Positions 16,075-25,148 of a DNA stretch of 64,000 nt are shown here, in pieces. Each line of letters starts with the position of its first letter. Within the stretch, counting starts at the first letter, position 1. The notes under the pieces were generated by a model, which was given only the letters and a program-made list of their open reading frames with translations, searched no databases and was not told the DNA's origin. The stretch lies in NCBI GenBank assembly GCA_965215345.1, contig CBDCDL010000002.1, positions 3,534,001-3,598,000 on the forward strand, in the 5' to 3' direction. The translations under genes were made by a program, and so were the position numbers. The DNA is from CATQHW01 sp965215345. GTDB lineage: Bacteria > Spirochaetota > Spirochaetia > SZUA-6 > Bin103.

Positions 16075-18081
16075 CTGAGGCGGGTCGCGGGAACCTATCT
16101 GGTGCGCGCGGAGCAGCTCCGCTTGACGCTGACGCTGCTGCTGGTCCCGGTGGCGCTGCTGCTCAGCTTCTTCACCTACCTGGTCGCGCGCGTCCTGGTC
16201 GAGTCGGAGCGCGACGCCATCGCGACGCTGCGCAGCCGCGGCGCCGGCGCCGATCAGGTGGTCGGCGTCTACCTGGGACAGGCGGCGGTGCTGGGCGTGG
16301 TGGGGTTGGCGGCGGGGCCGCCGGTGGGACTGTTCATCTCCGCGGTGATCGGCGCCGCGGACGGTTTCCTGGTCTTCGTGGACCGCACGTCGCTGCCGGT
16401 GGCGCTCTCGGTCCGCGCATGGCTGTTCGCGGCGGCAGGCGCGGCGTTGTTCGTGCTCACCACCGTGGCGGCGGCGGTCGCCGCGCGCGGGTCGATCGTC
16501 GAGCGCAAGGCGGCGCAGGCACGCCGGGAGTCGCGCGTCCCGTTCTGGCATCGCTACTACCTGGACGCTGTGCTGCTGGTGGTCGCCGCCTATGGGTACC
16601 TGCGTTTCGCGGGCGGCGGCGAGGGGTTGTCGCCGGTGGGGATGGAGGAGAGCGCGCCGCTCGACCCGCTCCTGTTCGGCGTGTCGGTCGCCTTCATCCT
16701 GGGCTGTGGACTCGCGCTGGTGCGCCTCCTGCCGCCGGCGGTCCGGGCCATGGCGGTGGTGGGCGGCAGCCGCTGGCCGGCTCCGCTGTACGCGGCCCTC
16801 ATACAGGTGGGCCGCGCGCCCGCGAATGGCCATCTCGTCGCCCTGTTCCTGCTGCTGGCGGTCGCTCTCGGCATCTTCAACAGCCAGGCGGCGCGCACGA
16901 TCAACGCGAGCCTGGTCGACCGTGTCGCCTACCGCGTGGGAGCCGACATCGTCGTGGAGCCTTACTTCCCGAGCGCGGCGCCGGCCACGGCCGCGCCGAT
17001 CGACGCCCCGGTGTCCGCGGCCGTCTCCGGCGTCGCGGCCGGGGCGCTCCGCGAGCCTCCCTACCACGCCTTCGGCCGTTTGGAAGGCGTGGAGCGGGCC
17101 ACGCGCGTCTTCCGCCGGGCCCGCGCCACGGTGCGCCTTGCGGACGGCGCGACCACGCACGCGCAGGTACTCGGGGTGGTGGCGCCGGAGTTCGCACAGG
17201 TCGCCTATTTTCCGCCCAGCCTGTTGCCGCGGCACCACTACCGCTACGCCCGGGCGCTTGCTGCCAGCCCGCTGGCGTTGCTGGCCGGCAGCGCGCTGCG
17301 CGACCGCCACGGCGTGCGCCTGGGCGATCGCATCGAGGTGCGCTGGAGCGGGCAGCCGGCACTCGCCGGATTCGTCGTCGGCTTCGTCGACTACTGGCCC
17401 ACCTTCAACCCACTCGGAGAGGAGCGCTGGCTGTCGGGCATCCCGGACCGCCGGGGCCCGACGAACCTGGTCGTCGCCAACCTCGCCTACCTGCACGCCA
17501 AGCTGGCGCTGGAGCCGTATGAGGTCTGGCTTGACACGCGCGACGGCGTGTCGAGCGCGGCGGTGTACGCCGCCATGCGGGACGAGGGGCTCGTGGTCGA
17601 GCGGCTGTACGACACGGCTCAGATCCTGCTCGGCGCCCGCAACGACGCCATGGTGCAGTCCACCAATGGCGCGCTCACCCTGGGTTTCGCGATCGCCATG
17701 CTGACCAGCGTCGCCGGCTTCATCGTCTTCTGGGTGATGGCGCTGCGCACGCGCACGCTGCAGTTCGGCGTGCTGCGGGCGATGGGGCTGCGCCCCGGAC
17801 AGGTGACGGCGATGCTGGTCACGGAACTGCTGGTGCTGGCCGCGGGCGCGGCGCTCATCGGCTTCGCCGCCGGCCGCCTGGCGGCCGACCTGTTCATCCC
17901 GCTGGTGCAGGTGGCCGAGGGCGCCGCACAGGTGCCTCCGTTCCGCGTCACCGCGTTGCGCGCCGACTTACTGCGCGTGTACGCGGTGGTGGCCGCCTCG
18001 CTGCTGGTTCAGTCGGTCGTGTTCCAGCTCTACGTGGCGCGCGTCTCCGTCCACCAGGCGCTCAAGCTCGGCGAGGAGTGA
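16009..18081 (+). CDS. FtsX/MacB-type ABC permease, 5'-truncated
   Basis: About 690 residues. Family-like sequence starts near 16100 with VRAEQLRLTLTLLLVPVALL and includes FtsX-domain features: ESERDAIATLRSRGA, paired helices, a large periplasmic segment (about residues 300-500), and the C-terminal TM block NGALTLGFAIAMLTSVAGFI ... LRAMGLRPGQVTAMLVTELL. Proteins of this type have an N-terminal TM helix plus an extracytoplasmic domain before the first FtsX domain; both are missing. The first 30 codons overlap the Fic promoter repeats and look non-homologous. No ATPase partner is adjacent. It exports lipids or lipoproteins if functional, but is more likely a truncated gene whose 5' end was replaced by the Fic locus. 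Confidence 0.75.
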   Translation: MEHQVTEHILSSPAETNPTEHILRRVAGTYLVRAEQLRLTLTLLLVPVALLLSFFTYLVARVLVESERDAIATLRSRGAGADQVVGVYLGQAAVLGVVGLAAGPPVGLFISAVIGAADGFLVFVDRTSLPVALSVRAWLFAAAGAALFVLTTVAAAVAARGSIVERKAAQARRESRVPFWHRYYLDAVLLVVAAYGYLRFAGGGEGLSPVGMEESAPLDPLLFGVSVAFILGCGLALVRLLPPAVRAMAVVGGSRWPAPLYAALIQVGRAPANGHLVALFLLLAVALGIFNSQAARTINASLVDRVAYRVGADIVVEPYFPSAAPATAAPIDAPVSAAVSGVAAGALREPPYHAFGRLEGVERATRVFRRARATVRLADGATTHAQVLGVVAPEFAQVAYFPPSLLPRHHYRYARALAASPLALLAGSALRDRHGVRLGDRIEVRWSGQPALAGFVVGFVDYWPTFNPLGEERWLSGIPDRRGPTNLVVANLAYLHAKLALEPYEVWLDTRDGVSSAAVYAAMRDEGLVVERLYDTAQILLGARNDAMVQSTNGALTLGFAIAMLTSVAGFIVFWVMALRTRTLQFGVLRAMGLRPGQVTAMLVTELLVLAAGAALIGFAAGRLAADLFIPLVQVAEGAAQVPPFRVTALRADLLRVYAVVAASLLVQSVVFQLYVARVSVHQALKLGEE

Positions 18082-18119
18082 GCGGAGCGTTCGCGGTATG
18101 ATCCTTGCTGAGGGTAACG

Positions 18120-19004
18120 ATGAGCGACCTGGAATTCACCGACACGCACGTCCACTTCTACGACCTGCGCGATCCCGGCCTGCACTACTCGTGGCTGGTC
18201 CCGGATGCCGAGGAGGATCCCGACCTGGGCAACCACGACGCGCTCAAGGCCGTCCGCTACTGGGCGGACGACTTCATCGCGGAGTCGCGGCTGGCCGGCA
18301 CGACCAAGGCCGTGCACGTGCAGGCGGCGATCGGGATCGAGGACCCGGTGCAGGAGACCCGCTTCGTGCAGGGGTTCGCCGACCGCCTGGGGTTCCCGCT
18401 CACCATCGTCGCCTTCTGCGACCTGACCTCCGGCGACGCCGAGCGCGTGATCGAGCGGCACCTGGAGCAGCCGGGCGTCTGCGGGATCCGCGACCTGCGC
18501 TACGATGACTACCTCACCGACCCGCGCTGGGAAACAGGCTACGCGCTGCTGGAGCGGCACGGGCTGGTCTGCTGCGACGATCCGCTGGTGCCGGTCATGG
18601 GCGACGCCGTGAACTTGGTCAAGCGTTACCCCGGCATCACCTACTGCATCGACCACACCGGCTTCCCGCGGCGGCGCGACCCCGACTATTTCAAGGAGTG
18701 GAAGCGCGGCATGCGCTCGCTCGCCGCGCTCGACCACACCGTGGTCAAGATCTCCGGGCTGGGGATGTGCGACCACCGCTGGACCGTCGAGTCGATCCGC
18801 CCCTGGGTGCTGGAGTGCATCGACGCCTGGGGCACCGAGCGCGCGTTCTTCGGCACCAACTGGCCGGTCGACCGGCTGTTCTCGTCCTACACCGACGTCA
18901 TTCAGGCGTACCGGCAGATCATCGCCGACTTCAGCCATGACGAGCAGGTGGCGCTGTTCTCCGGCAATGCCGACCGCATCTTCCGTTTGAACCCGGCCGG
19001 ATGA
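18120..19004 (+). CDS. Amidohydrolase 2 family protein (lactonase/decarboxylase-like)
   Basis: The 294-residue TIM-barrel metal hydrolase begins MSDLEFTDTHVHFYDLRDPG, with the T-H-V-H metal-binding motif of amidohydrolase 2. Other barrel landmarks are IRDLRYDDY, YCIDHTGFPRRRD (His-containing strand), VVKISGLGMCDH and the terminal FFGTNWPVDRL, whose Trp-Pro-x-Asp is typical of L-fuconolactonase and 2-pyrone-4,6-dicarboxylate lactonase relatives. GAGG lies 6 bases before ATG 18120. Its stop overlaps the next start (ATGA at 19001-19004), so the two genes are coupled. A role in sugar-lactone hydrolysis is likely, but the exact substrate is not readable. Confidence 0.88.
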   Translation: MSDLEFTDTHVHFYDLRDPGLHYSWLVPDAEEDPDLGNHDALKAVRYWADDFIAESRLAGTTKAVHVQAAIGIEDPVQETRFVQGFADRLGFPLTIVAFCDLTSGDAERVIERHLEQPGVCGIRDLRYDDYLTDPRWETGYALLERHGLVCCDDPLVPVMGDAVNLVKRYPGITYCIDHTGFPRRRDPDYFKEWKRGMRSLAALDHTVVKISGLGMCDHRWTVESIRPWVLECIDAWGTERAFFGTNWPVDRLFSSYTDVIQAYRQIIADFSHDEQVALFSGNADRIFRLNPAG

Positions 19005-20443
19005 GCGCGTTGCGCGCCGGGGTGGCGCGGCGGCTGATCAACCCGCCGCTCGGCATCAAGCGGCCGGGGATCCGGCTGTTCGCCGACCCCATCCAGGCGA
19101 TCGAGAGCGACCTGACCGTGACCGTCCTGGTGCTGGCGGCCGGGGACAGCCGTGCGGCGATCGTCGCCTGCGATCTGTGCGCGATCCCGGTGTCGGTGGT
19201 CGATCGCCTGCGGCGCAGGATCGCTGCGGTGCTCGACACGACCGTCGATCACGTCCTGATCAACGAGAGTCACACGCACTCGGGGCCGGCGCTTCCGGAG
19301 TTCATCCCCGAGCCGCCGGAACAGGCCGCGGTCCAGCAGGCGTACCAGGAGACGATGGAGGAGGCGGTGGTGCAGGCGGCCCAGGAGGCGGGCGCCACCC
19401 TGCGGGCTGCGCGCATCGGTGCCGGCTGGGGCGAGTGCGCGATCGCTGCCTATCGGCGCGAGCGGAGAGCGGACGGCAGCGATCACCTGGCCGAGGTGCC
19501 CGTCGCGCCGACCGACCCGTCCGTGGGCGTGGTGCGCGTCGACGACCTCGGCGGACGGCCGATCGCCACGCTGTTCAGCTACGGCTGCCACCCGGTGACG
19601 ATGGGCCCGCACTCGCACGTGGCCTCCCCGGATTTTCCCGGGGCCGCGCGTGAGGTAGTGGAGGGGGCACTGGGCGGCACGGCGCTCTTCCTGCAGGCGT
19701 GCGGCGGCAACATCAACCCGGTCACCGGGATCGGCGCGGAGGTCGACTGCCGCGACAACAAGGACCGGATCGGCGCCATGCTCGGCGGCGAGGTGGTCAA
19801 GGCGGCGGCCGGCATCCGCACGCACGTGCGGCGCGGCGTGAAGCGGCCGATCGATACGCTGGCCTCGGTGTCGGTGTGGCCGTGGGAGCCGGTGCGCGGC
19901 GAGTCGGAGAACACGCTGGCCGCGGTCGAGCGCACGCTGGACCTGGACTTCGTCGAGCTGCCGCCGGCGGAGAAGGCGCAGGCCATTCACGACCACTGGC
20001 ACGGGGCGCTCGCGGAGGCGGAGTCCGCCGGCGGCCACCGCTGGGACGTGGAGATCGCGAAGCGGTTCGCCCACTGGTCGGAGCGGCTGGTGTCGGCGGT
20101 GCGCGACGGCTCCCCGCGGTTCCCGATGCCCGTGCAGGTGCTGCGCGTCGACGACATCGCCTGGGTCGGGATCGGTGCCGAGGTGTTCTACGAGACCGGC
20201 CTGACGATCAAGGCGAGCTCGCCGATCGCTCACACGCAGGTGCTCGGCTTCAGCGCCGGCTGCCGGACCTATCTGCCGCGCGCGGAGGACTACCCGGACG
20301 GCGGATGGGACATCGATGCCCGCTACGCGGTCCCGGACCTGTTCTTCCAGGCCTACAGCATGCCGGTCGCGCTGCGCCCCGACTCCGCGGAACGTGTCAC
20401 GGCGGCAGCGCTGGAACTGCTGCACGAGATCGCCGGCGGCTGA
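19001..20443 (+). CDS. Neutral/alkaline ceramidase-like hydrolase
   Basis: The 480-residue protein begins MSALRAGVARRLINPPLGIK, matching the start of the neutral/alkaline non-lysosomal ceramidase N-terminal domain. Zinc-site segments are visible: INESHTHSGPALPE (about residue 90) and YGCHPVTMGPHSHVASPDFP (about 195), followed by LFLQACGGNINPV. There is no signal peptide, unlike secreted ceramidases. In this short form the family is commonly found in sugar-catabolic loci, so the true substrate may be a sugar amide or ester and not ceramide. It overlaps the upstream amidohydrolase by 4 bases. A second copy is at 50165. Confidence 0.87.
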   Translation: MSALRAGVARRLINPPLGIKRPGIRLFADPIQAIESDLTVTVLVLAAGDSRAAIVACDLCAIPVSVVDRLRRRIAAVLDTTVDHVLINESHTHSGPALPEFIPEPPEQAAVQQAYQETMEEAVVQAAQEAGATLRAARIGAGWGECAIAAYRRERRADGSDHLAEVPVAPTDPSVGVVRVDDLGGRPIATLFSYGCHPVTMGPHSHVASPDFPGAAREVVEGALGGTALFLQACGGNINPVTGIGAEVDCRDNKDRIGAMLGGEVVKAAAGIRTHVRRGVKRPIDTLASVSVWPWEPVRGESENTLAAVERTLDLDFVELPPAEKAQAIHDHWHGALAEAESAGGHRWDVEIAKRFAHWSERLVSAVRDGSPRFPMPVQVLRVDDIAWVGIGAEVFYETGLTIKASSPIAHTQVLGFSAGCRTYLPRAEDYPDGGWDIDARYAVPDLFFQAYSMPVALRPDSAERVTAAALELLHEIAGG

Positions 20444-20770
20444 CTCGGCGGGGAATCCCAAACAGTGGCGAGCGCGCATGTGAAGCCGCCCTACCTGATT
20501 GAGTGCGCATGTCTTGTCAGTTCAAACGAACCAATTGATCGACGCAGTTGCGGACAGCCGTCCTTCGGGATGGGCTGAACCGGCGCATATTCTGCAAGAG
20601 GCTCAGATTAGTGAATATTGGGTGGCGAGCCGGTCATGTGGCGTGAAGGGCTCCGCGTTGCCCGGCACCACGCATCGGGCCCGTCGGCCGAGCCTACCTG
20701 CTCCATGACGCACTGACCGTTCATTCATTGTGTCATGCTGCCCATCTCTCCCGCAGGAGGCCACAGCCAC
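20444..20770. other. Intergenic stretch with no supported gene
   Basis: This stretch is locally less GC-rich than its surroundings. A 69-codon open frame (20499-20708) has no ribosome-binding site and no family resemblance I can defend. The last 15 bases contain the strong AGGAGG that decides the start at 20771. Confidence 0.5.
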
Positions 20771-21631
20771 ATGATCGACTTCCCGAGGTCGCTGTTCACG
20801 CGCAAGTCGCAGCCGTGGCGTACGCACCCGTACTACCGCTACCACGGCGGATTCGTGGGCACGCCGGGGCAGGCGTACCACGTGCGGTTCACGCTGGAGG
20901 CGGCCTGCACGGTCGAGCACCACGCCGCCGGCACCACGGCCGAGCTCTTCCTGGGCGCGCCGTGCCGGAGCGAGTACACGATCGCCAGCCGCAACCTGTT
21001 CCAGGTCCCGAGCGGCGAGTACCGCATGGCGTTCAGCCGGACCGCGAAGCTGAGCCTGGCCACCGGACCCTCGACCGACGCGGAGCCGGTGAGCACGGAA
21101 CCGCTCGGCACCGGTTACCAGGACCACGCCATCGATATCCGAGCCCTCCCCGGCGCCAGCCGCCTGACCGACGCTGCCGCGGTGGTCGAGGCGACCCTGC
21201 GCCACGACCTGCTCAACGCGCAGAGCCGTTACGTCCGCGACGGCTTCACCGTGACGGTCGAGTATCCGGTCAACCTGATCAACCTCAACGAGGAGGACGC
21301 CGAGTTCCAGGTCTGCACCGGGCCGGTGCTGCTTCCCGACCTGGCCACCTGGGACGGGCAGCAGCCGGGGCGCGTGTTCCTGGCGCACGCCGCCTTCTCG
21401 GCGTTCGACCACGCGGAGTTCATTCTGCGCCGGCAGGTGGAGGCCGCACGGGAGGAGCGGCGCTGGCTCGATCAACCGCGCGGCCGCGACCGTTTCGAAC
21501 TCATCGATCCCGCGGTTGCGCCCCCGGCCCACCCGCCGCGGCGGCCTCGCCCGTACGCGTTCAACGAGGTCTGGGAGCTGCCCGCGGATAACGCGATCCT
21601 GGCCGCGGCCAACGACGCCCCGCGTCGCTGA
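20771..21631 (+). CDS. Uncharacterised protein, family also at 57569
   Basis: 286 residues from ATG 20771, chosen because AGGAGG sits 10 bases upstream; an earlier ATG at 20735 has none. The protein is soluble and beta-rich. Its segments CRSEYTIASRNLFQVPSGEY and TVTVEYPVNLINLNEED ... VCTGPVLLPDL ... HAAFSAFDHAEFIL align with CKSEHTFAERDLFVEDNYDF and TATIEYPVKTMNIREPD ... VDTGPVAWPDL ... FVAFNAPHFADFVI in the protein at 57569. I do not recognise a named family. It follows the ceramidase-like gene, while its relative precedes a sugar-acid dehydratase, so a link to the same catabolic network is plausible. Confidence 0.8.
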   Translation: MIDFPRSLFTRKSQPWRTHPYYRYHGGFVGTPGQAYHVRFTLEAACTVEHHAAGTTAELFLGAPCRSEYTIASRNLFQVPSGEYRMAFSRTAKLSLATGPSTDAEPVSTEPLGTGYQDHAIDIRALPGASRLTDAAAVVEATLRHDLLNAQSRYVRDGFTVTVEYPVNLINLNEEDAEFQVCTGPVLLPDLATWDGQQPGRVFLAHAAFSAFDHAEFILRRQVEAAREERRWLDQPRGRDRFELIDPAVAPPAHPPRRPRPYAFNEVWELPADNAILAAANDAPRR

Positions 21632-21634
21632 GAA

Positions 21635-22621
21635 CTACTGGCGATCCGACACCAGCCGCAGCAGGTGCTCCTCGTCCCGGCACTCCAGGGCGGCCTGCAC
21701 CAGCGCCGCGGTGGAGACGGCCTCCAATTCCGCCAGGCGCCGCGGCAGCGCTGCGGAAACCGGCAGCCTCCGCGACCTGAACACCTGCAACACCGCCGCG
21801 CGCCGCGTCTCCAACCGGCCTGCTTCGTGACCTTCCGCACGGCCCGCGACGTGGCACTCCATGCGCTCTGCGCGCAGGAACGGGTCATCATCAGGCCCCG
21901 TGCCCTCCGCCGCACCCAGCGTCCGCCCGATCCGGCGCAGCGCCGCCGTCGTGGTGTCCGACAACTCGGCCTCGTTCAGCGCGCGGTGAATCTCCTGTGC
22001 CGTCCACCCCGGAAACGCTCGGCTGCTCTGCACGGTGCGATAGCCGCCATCCCCCGGCGCGTGGATCGTCAATCCCGGCCGCAGCCCCCGCGGACGGCTC
22101 GGCGACGACTCGTCCGGGACCTCGACCCAGACCTCCGGGAAGCCCCACGACTCGTACAGCGAGAGCTTGCCGCGGCGTACGTCGGTGGTATTGTCCACCT
22201 CCAGCACGACGTCCGGCAGCACGTCGCTGCCCACCTCGATCGCGGGACCGGCCGGCCGCGTCGCGCGCGGGTGCAGATACACCGTCTGGTCGGCCTCCAG
22301 GATGCGCAGATAGGCGCCGTGCGCGTCGCGCACCAGAAGGTCGGCCGCCCCGAGGGTGCCGATCGGCGATCCGCGCGTCTGGGCGATCAGGGTCAGCAGC
22401 TCGCGGAGGCGCTGCCCCGGGTGTTCGTGGTAGATGCTGACCGGCTCGCACACCATGGCGATTTCCGTCGTGGCGTCCCAGTACTCGATGCGGCGATCGC
22501 AGTCGGCGATCTCCTCCCGCGAAATGCGCACGGGCCGACAGCCCGGAAACTCCAGCGACGCCGGCTCGCCGTGCTCCCCCGGACGCGGGACCGTGGCAAC
22601 GTGCTGCTCAACCATCGTCAC
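21635..22621 (-). CDS. Uma2-family protein (restriction-endonuclease fold)
   Basis: The 328-residue protein contains the Uma2/DUF820 core: LPDVVLEVDNTTDVRRGKLS LYESWGFPEVWVEVPDE. The Asp ... Glu-Val-Asp and the K-L-x-x-Y-E-x-x-G pattern are the PD-(D/E)XK-like active-site area. The C-terminal 120 residues (ALNEAELSDTTTAALRRIGR ... RRLAELEAVSTAALVQAALE) are helical, as in PD-(D/E)XK transposase-like proteins with degenerate repeats. Uma2 proteins are usually multicopy and of unknown role. It is convergent with the upstream gene, with 3 bases between the stops. Confidence 0.85.
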   Translation of the reverse strand: MTMVEQHVATVPRPGEHGEPASLEFPGCRPVRISREEIADCDRRIEYWDATTEIAMVCEPVSIYHEHPGQRLRELLTLIAQTRGSPIGTLGAADLLVRDAHGAYLRILEADQTVYLHPRATRPAGPAIEVGSDVLPDVVLEVDNTTDVRRGKLSLYESWGFPEVWVEVPDESSPSRPRGLRPGLTIHAPGDGGYRTVQSSRAFPGWTAQEIHRALNEAELSDTTTAALRRIGRTLGAAEGTGPDDDPFLRAERMECHVAGRAEGHEAGRLETRRAAVLQVFRSRRLPVSAALPRRLAELEAVSTAALVQAALECRDEEHLLRLVSDRQ

Positions 22622-22741
22622 CTACCATAGCGTGGCGTATGGCGCCCGCGCATTCGGGGAGCGATTCGGGCGCCCTGCGCCTCCGAGCCGGCGCGCCCCG
22701 GTTTGACCTGCGGCCGGCGGCGGGTGTCTGATGTCCGCGCC

Positions 22742-23464
22742 ATGGCAGATGATCAGACCCTCAAGGACAAGGTCCGTTCGGGCGCTCCGCTCGTCGGCGC
22801 CGCGGTGCCGATGTTTTCCGACCGTGCGCGGCTCGCACAGCTAGCCGCCCGCCACCGGTACGACTGGTTCCAGGTCGACGCCCAGCACTCCGCATTCGCG
22901 GAGGTCAGGCTGCGCGACTTCTGCCAGATCGCCGCCGAGCTGTCGATGCCGGTGGTGCTGCGCATCAAGCACACGCGCCTCACCTTCCTGATCGGTAACC
23001 TGCTGGACTTGGGCCCGGTCGGCATCGAGGTGCCGCAGGTGGAGCTGGAGTCGACGGTGGACGAGGCGGTGGCCAACTTCTACTACCCGCCGAAAGGCGT
23101 GCGCAGCTTGGGCGGCCAGGACCGCTACGGCTTCGCCGACCAGTCGCTCGACGAGTACATGGAACTCTGGCACCGCACCGGCGTGCTGGCCATGCAGATC
23201 GAGTCGATCACCGCCGCCACGGCTGCGCGCAAGCTCGTCAGGCCCGGGGTCGACTTCGTCACCTTCGGCCCCTCGGACCTCACCGTCAACATCCGCGGCT
23301 ACCCCAATCATGCCCTCAAGACGGTCGAGGACTGCGTCGCCTACGTGGCTGACGACCTGCAGGGCACCGGCGCGCGCGCCTGCATGCGGGTGGCGGCCGG
23401 CGACGACACGTCGCACTTCCAGGACATGGGGGTGACCATGTTCCTGGAGAACAAGATCCCGTAG
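22742..23464 (+). CDS. HpcH/HpaI aldolase family protein
   Basis: 240 residues from ATG 22742 (MADDQTLKDKVRSGAPLVGA). Features of the class II pyruvate aldolase family include YDWFQVDAQHSAF (strand 2, catalytic His), VVLRIKHTR, IEVPQVELESTVDEAVANFY (metal-binding Glu and the clamp for the pyruvate moiety), GVRSLGGQDRYG and a further acidic strand MQIESITAA. The typical R-G/H-x-x-R is altered to RSLGGQDR. Such enzymes cleave 2-keto-3-deoxy sugar acids or hydroxy-oxo-acids to pyruvate, which fits the sugar-acid dehydratases nearby. It abuts the convergent sialidase-like gene with no gap. Confidence 0.88.
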   Translation: MADDQTLKDKVRSGAPLVGAAVPMFSDRARLAQLAARHRYDWFQVDAQHSAFAEVRLRDFCQIAAELSMPVVLRIKHTRLTFLIGNLLDLGPVGIEVPQVELESTVDEAVANFYYPPKGVRSLGGQDRYGFADQSLDEYMELWHRTGVLAMQIESITAATAARKLVRPGVDFVTFGPSDLTVNIRGYPNHALKTVEDCVAYVADDLQGTGARACMRVAAGDDTSHFQDMGVTMFLENKIP

Positions 23465-25096
23465 TCAGGCGGGGCGGACCGGCTCCAGCCCTGAGGGTGT
23501 GACGCGGATCCGCTGCGCGCGGGCCAGGGTCTGGAAGGTGTCCCAGTACACGTAGAGGACCTCGTCCGGGGCGACCTCGACCATCGTGCCCATCGCCCAC
23601 AGGCCGGTGTCGATCATCGTGCCCTGGTCCCAGGTCAGCCCGTCGTCGTGGCTGCAGTGCAGGGTCAGCCCCGGCATGCGGTGGGCGATCAGCAGCGCCC
23701 CGGAGGCGGTCCGCACCATGTTGGGCGAGGCGTAGCCCGTGAACGGCCCGCGCACGGCCGGTCCCCAGCTCCGGCCGCCGTCGTCCGACCAGCTCTCCCA
23801 CATCACGTGCGAGTAGATCGGCCGCATGTAGGCGGCGACGCGGCCGGAGCCGAGCTCCACCGCCGTGCACTCGGTGAGGTCCAGGTTGCCCTCCATCGGC
23901 GTGCCGTCGTCGTGGAAGCCGGGCGTGTCGACGTTCACCGGTGCGCTCCAGGTGGCGCCGTCGTCGTCCGAGCGCGCGCAGAACGCCTGGCAGTGCCAGG
24001 AGCCCCAGGTGTGGAGCGGCAGCGGGTTGTCGTGCATGTCCTTGCCGAGCAGCAGAAAGGCCAGCATGCCGCCGTCGGCCAGGTTCAGGAAGCCCATCGG
24101 CGCCAAGCTCTGCACCGGCGGGTCCTTGGGAGGCCCGACGTGCAGGTTGGTGGTGCCGGCCTCGGTCCAGGTGCGGCCTCGGTCGCTCGATTCGAACACC
24201 AGCTTGTGGTCGGTACCGGGCAGCATGGCGATCAGGCGCCCCCGCGGGGTGAGGTGCATGCGCGCCGGCGACCAGGAGCTCGCCACTTCGCCCAGGCCGA
24301 GGGGCTGCAGCTCCGACCAGGTGCGGCCGTCGTCCGCCGAACGGGTCAGGAACGGCTGCGCGTGCGCGGTCAGGGCGTCCGAGGTGTCGTCCTGCACGTT
24401 CACGAGCATCAGCAGCTCCCCGTCGTCGAAGCGCTTCATGTCGATCGGCTGCTGCCAGTACCCGGGTCCGGCCGGCAGCGGGTGCCACCAGTTGGTGGGG
24501 TGCTCGAACCCGGAGCGCCAGATCGGCGCGGCGGCCTGCCCCTGTACGTGGACGTTGCCGAGCTCCGCCTTCCCGAACAGGTAGGCGCCTACGGCGCCGG
24601 GGCCGCCGTAGGTGGCGTCGCTCGCCTCGAAGCGGCCGTAGTCGCCGACGCGCACGGTGAAGCGGTCGCCCTGCAGGGTGATCTCGCAGCGCAGCCGGAT
24701 GCCGTTGGTGCTCGGCACGCGCGGAATCATCTCCAGCTTGATGAGCTGGAGGTAGCCGGCGTCGTCCATCTTCGACAGCGCTACCCAGAAGTGCTGGGCG
24801 CGCGACGCCTGACCGCAGTTTGGGAAGTGCACGAGATAGAAGTGGTACTCGTCGCGGGCGCGCAGGATGATGCCGGCGTCGCTGTGGCCGCGCAGCAGGA
24901 AGTCGAGGCTGACCCGGCAGTCCTGGAAGGCGCGGGTCCGGTCGAATGCGAAGTGCGCCCCCTGCAGGGGGGCGACCTCGGCGTTCAGCAGACCGGGCGG
25001 AATCGTCAGCGCGCCGTCGCCGCCGTCGGTCCAGGCGCCGTTGACGAAGTGCCAGCCGCTGCCGTCGCCGATCGAAAGTGGAGTGGTGGTGGACAT
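23465..25096 (-). CDS. Sialidase-like six-bladed propeller with N-terminal LamG-like domain
   Basis: 543 residues from ATG 25096. Residues 1-180 form a concanavalin/DUF1080-like module (WHFVNGAWTDGGDGAL ... FLLRGHSDAGIILRARDEYH). The rest is a BNR/Asp-box beta-propeller with five S-x-D-x-G-x-x-W boxes: RSADDGRTWSE, SSDRGRTWTE, RSDDDGATWSA, WSDDGGRSWGP and SHDDGLTWDQ. The catalytic Arg triad of true exo-sialidases cannot be verified by eye. No signal peptide is present, so it would act inside the cell or be exported in some other way. Two shorter relatives are at 54047 and 60639. Confidence 0.85.
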   Translation of the reverse strand: MSTTTPLSIGDGSGWHFVNGAWTDGGDGALTIPPGLLNAEVAPLQGAHFAFDRTRAFQDCRVSLDFLLRGHSDAGIILRARDEYHFYLVHFPNCGQASRAQHFWVALSKMDDAGYLQLIKLEMIPRVPSTNGIRLRCEITLQGDRFTVRVGDYGRFEASDATYGGPGAVGAYLFGKAELGNVHVQGQAAAPIWRSGFEHPTNWWHPLPAGPGYWQQPIDMKRFDDGELLMLVNVQDDTSDALTAHAQPFLTRSADDGRTWSELQPLGLGEVASSWSPARMHLTPRGRLIAMLPGTDHKLVFESSDRGRTWTEAGTTNLHVGPPKDPPVQSLAPMGFLNLADGGMLAFLLLGKDMHDNPLPLHTWGSWHCQAFCARSDDDGATWSAPVNVDTPGFHDDGTPMEGNLDLTECTAVELGSGRVAAYMRPIYSHVMWESWSDDGGRSWGPAVRGPFTGYASPNMVRTASGALLIAHRMPGLTLHCSHDDGLTWDQGTMIDTGLWAMGTMVEVAPDEVLYVYWDTFQTLARAQRIRVTPSGLEPVRPA

Positions 25097-25148
25097 GCGT
25101 GCATTGTATGTCAGGCGGCAGCGCGCGCACAGGAAGAGATCGGCGAAT

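Noticed and set aside
15871..17496. 541-codon minus-strand frame opposite the FtsX permease
   Set aside because: Arg/His/Gln-rich shadow frame. The permease membrane helices on the plus strand are clear.
20499..20708. 69-codon open frame
   Set aside because: No ribosome-binding site, no similarity and no clear coding character.
21665..22630. 321-codon plus-strand frame opposite the Uma2 gene
   Set aside because: The minus strand carries a clear Uma2 motif; the plus frame is rich in Arg, Gln and His with no motif.
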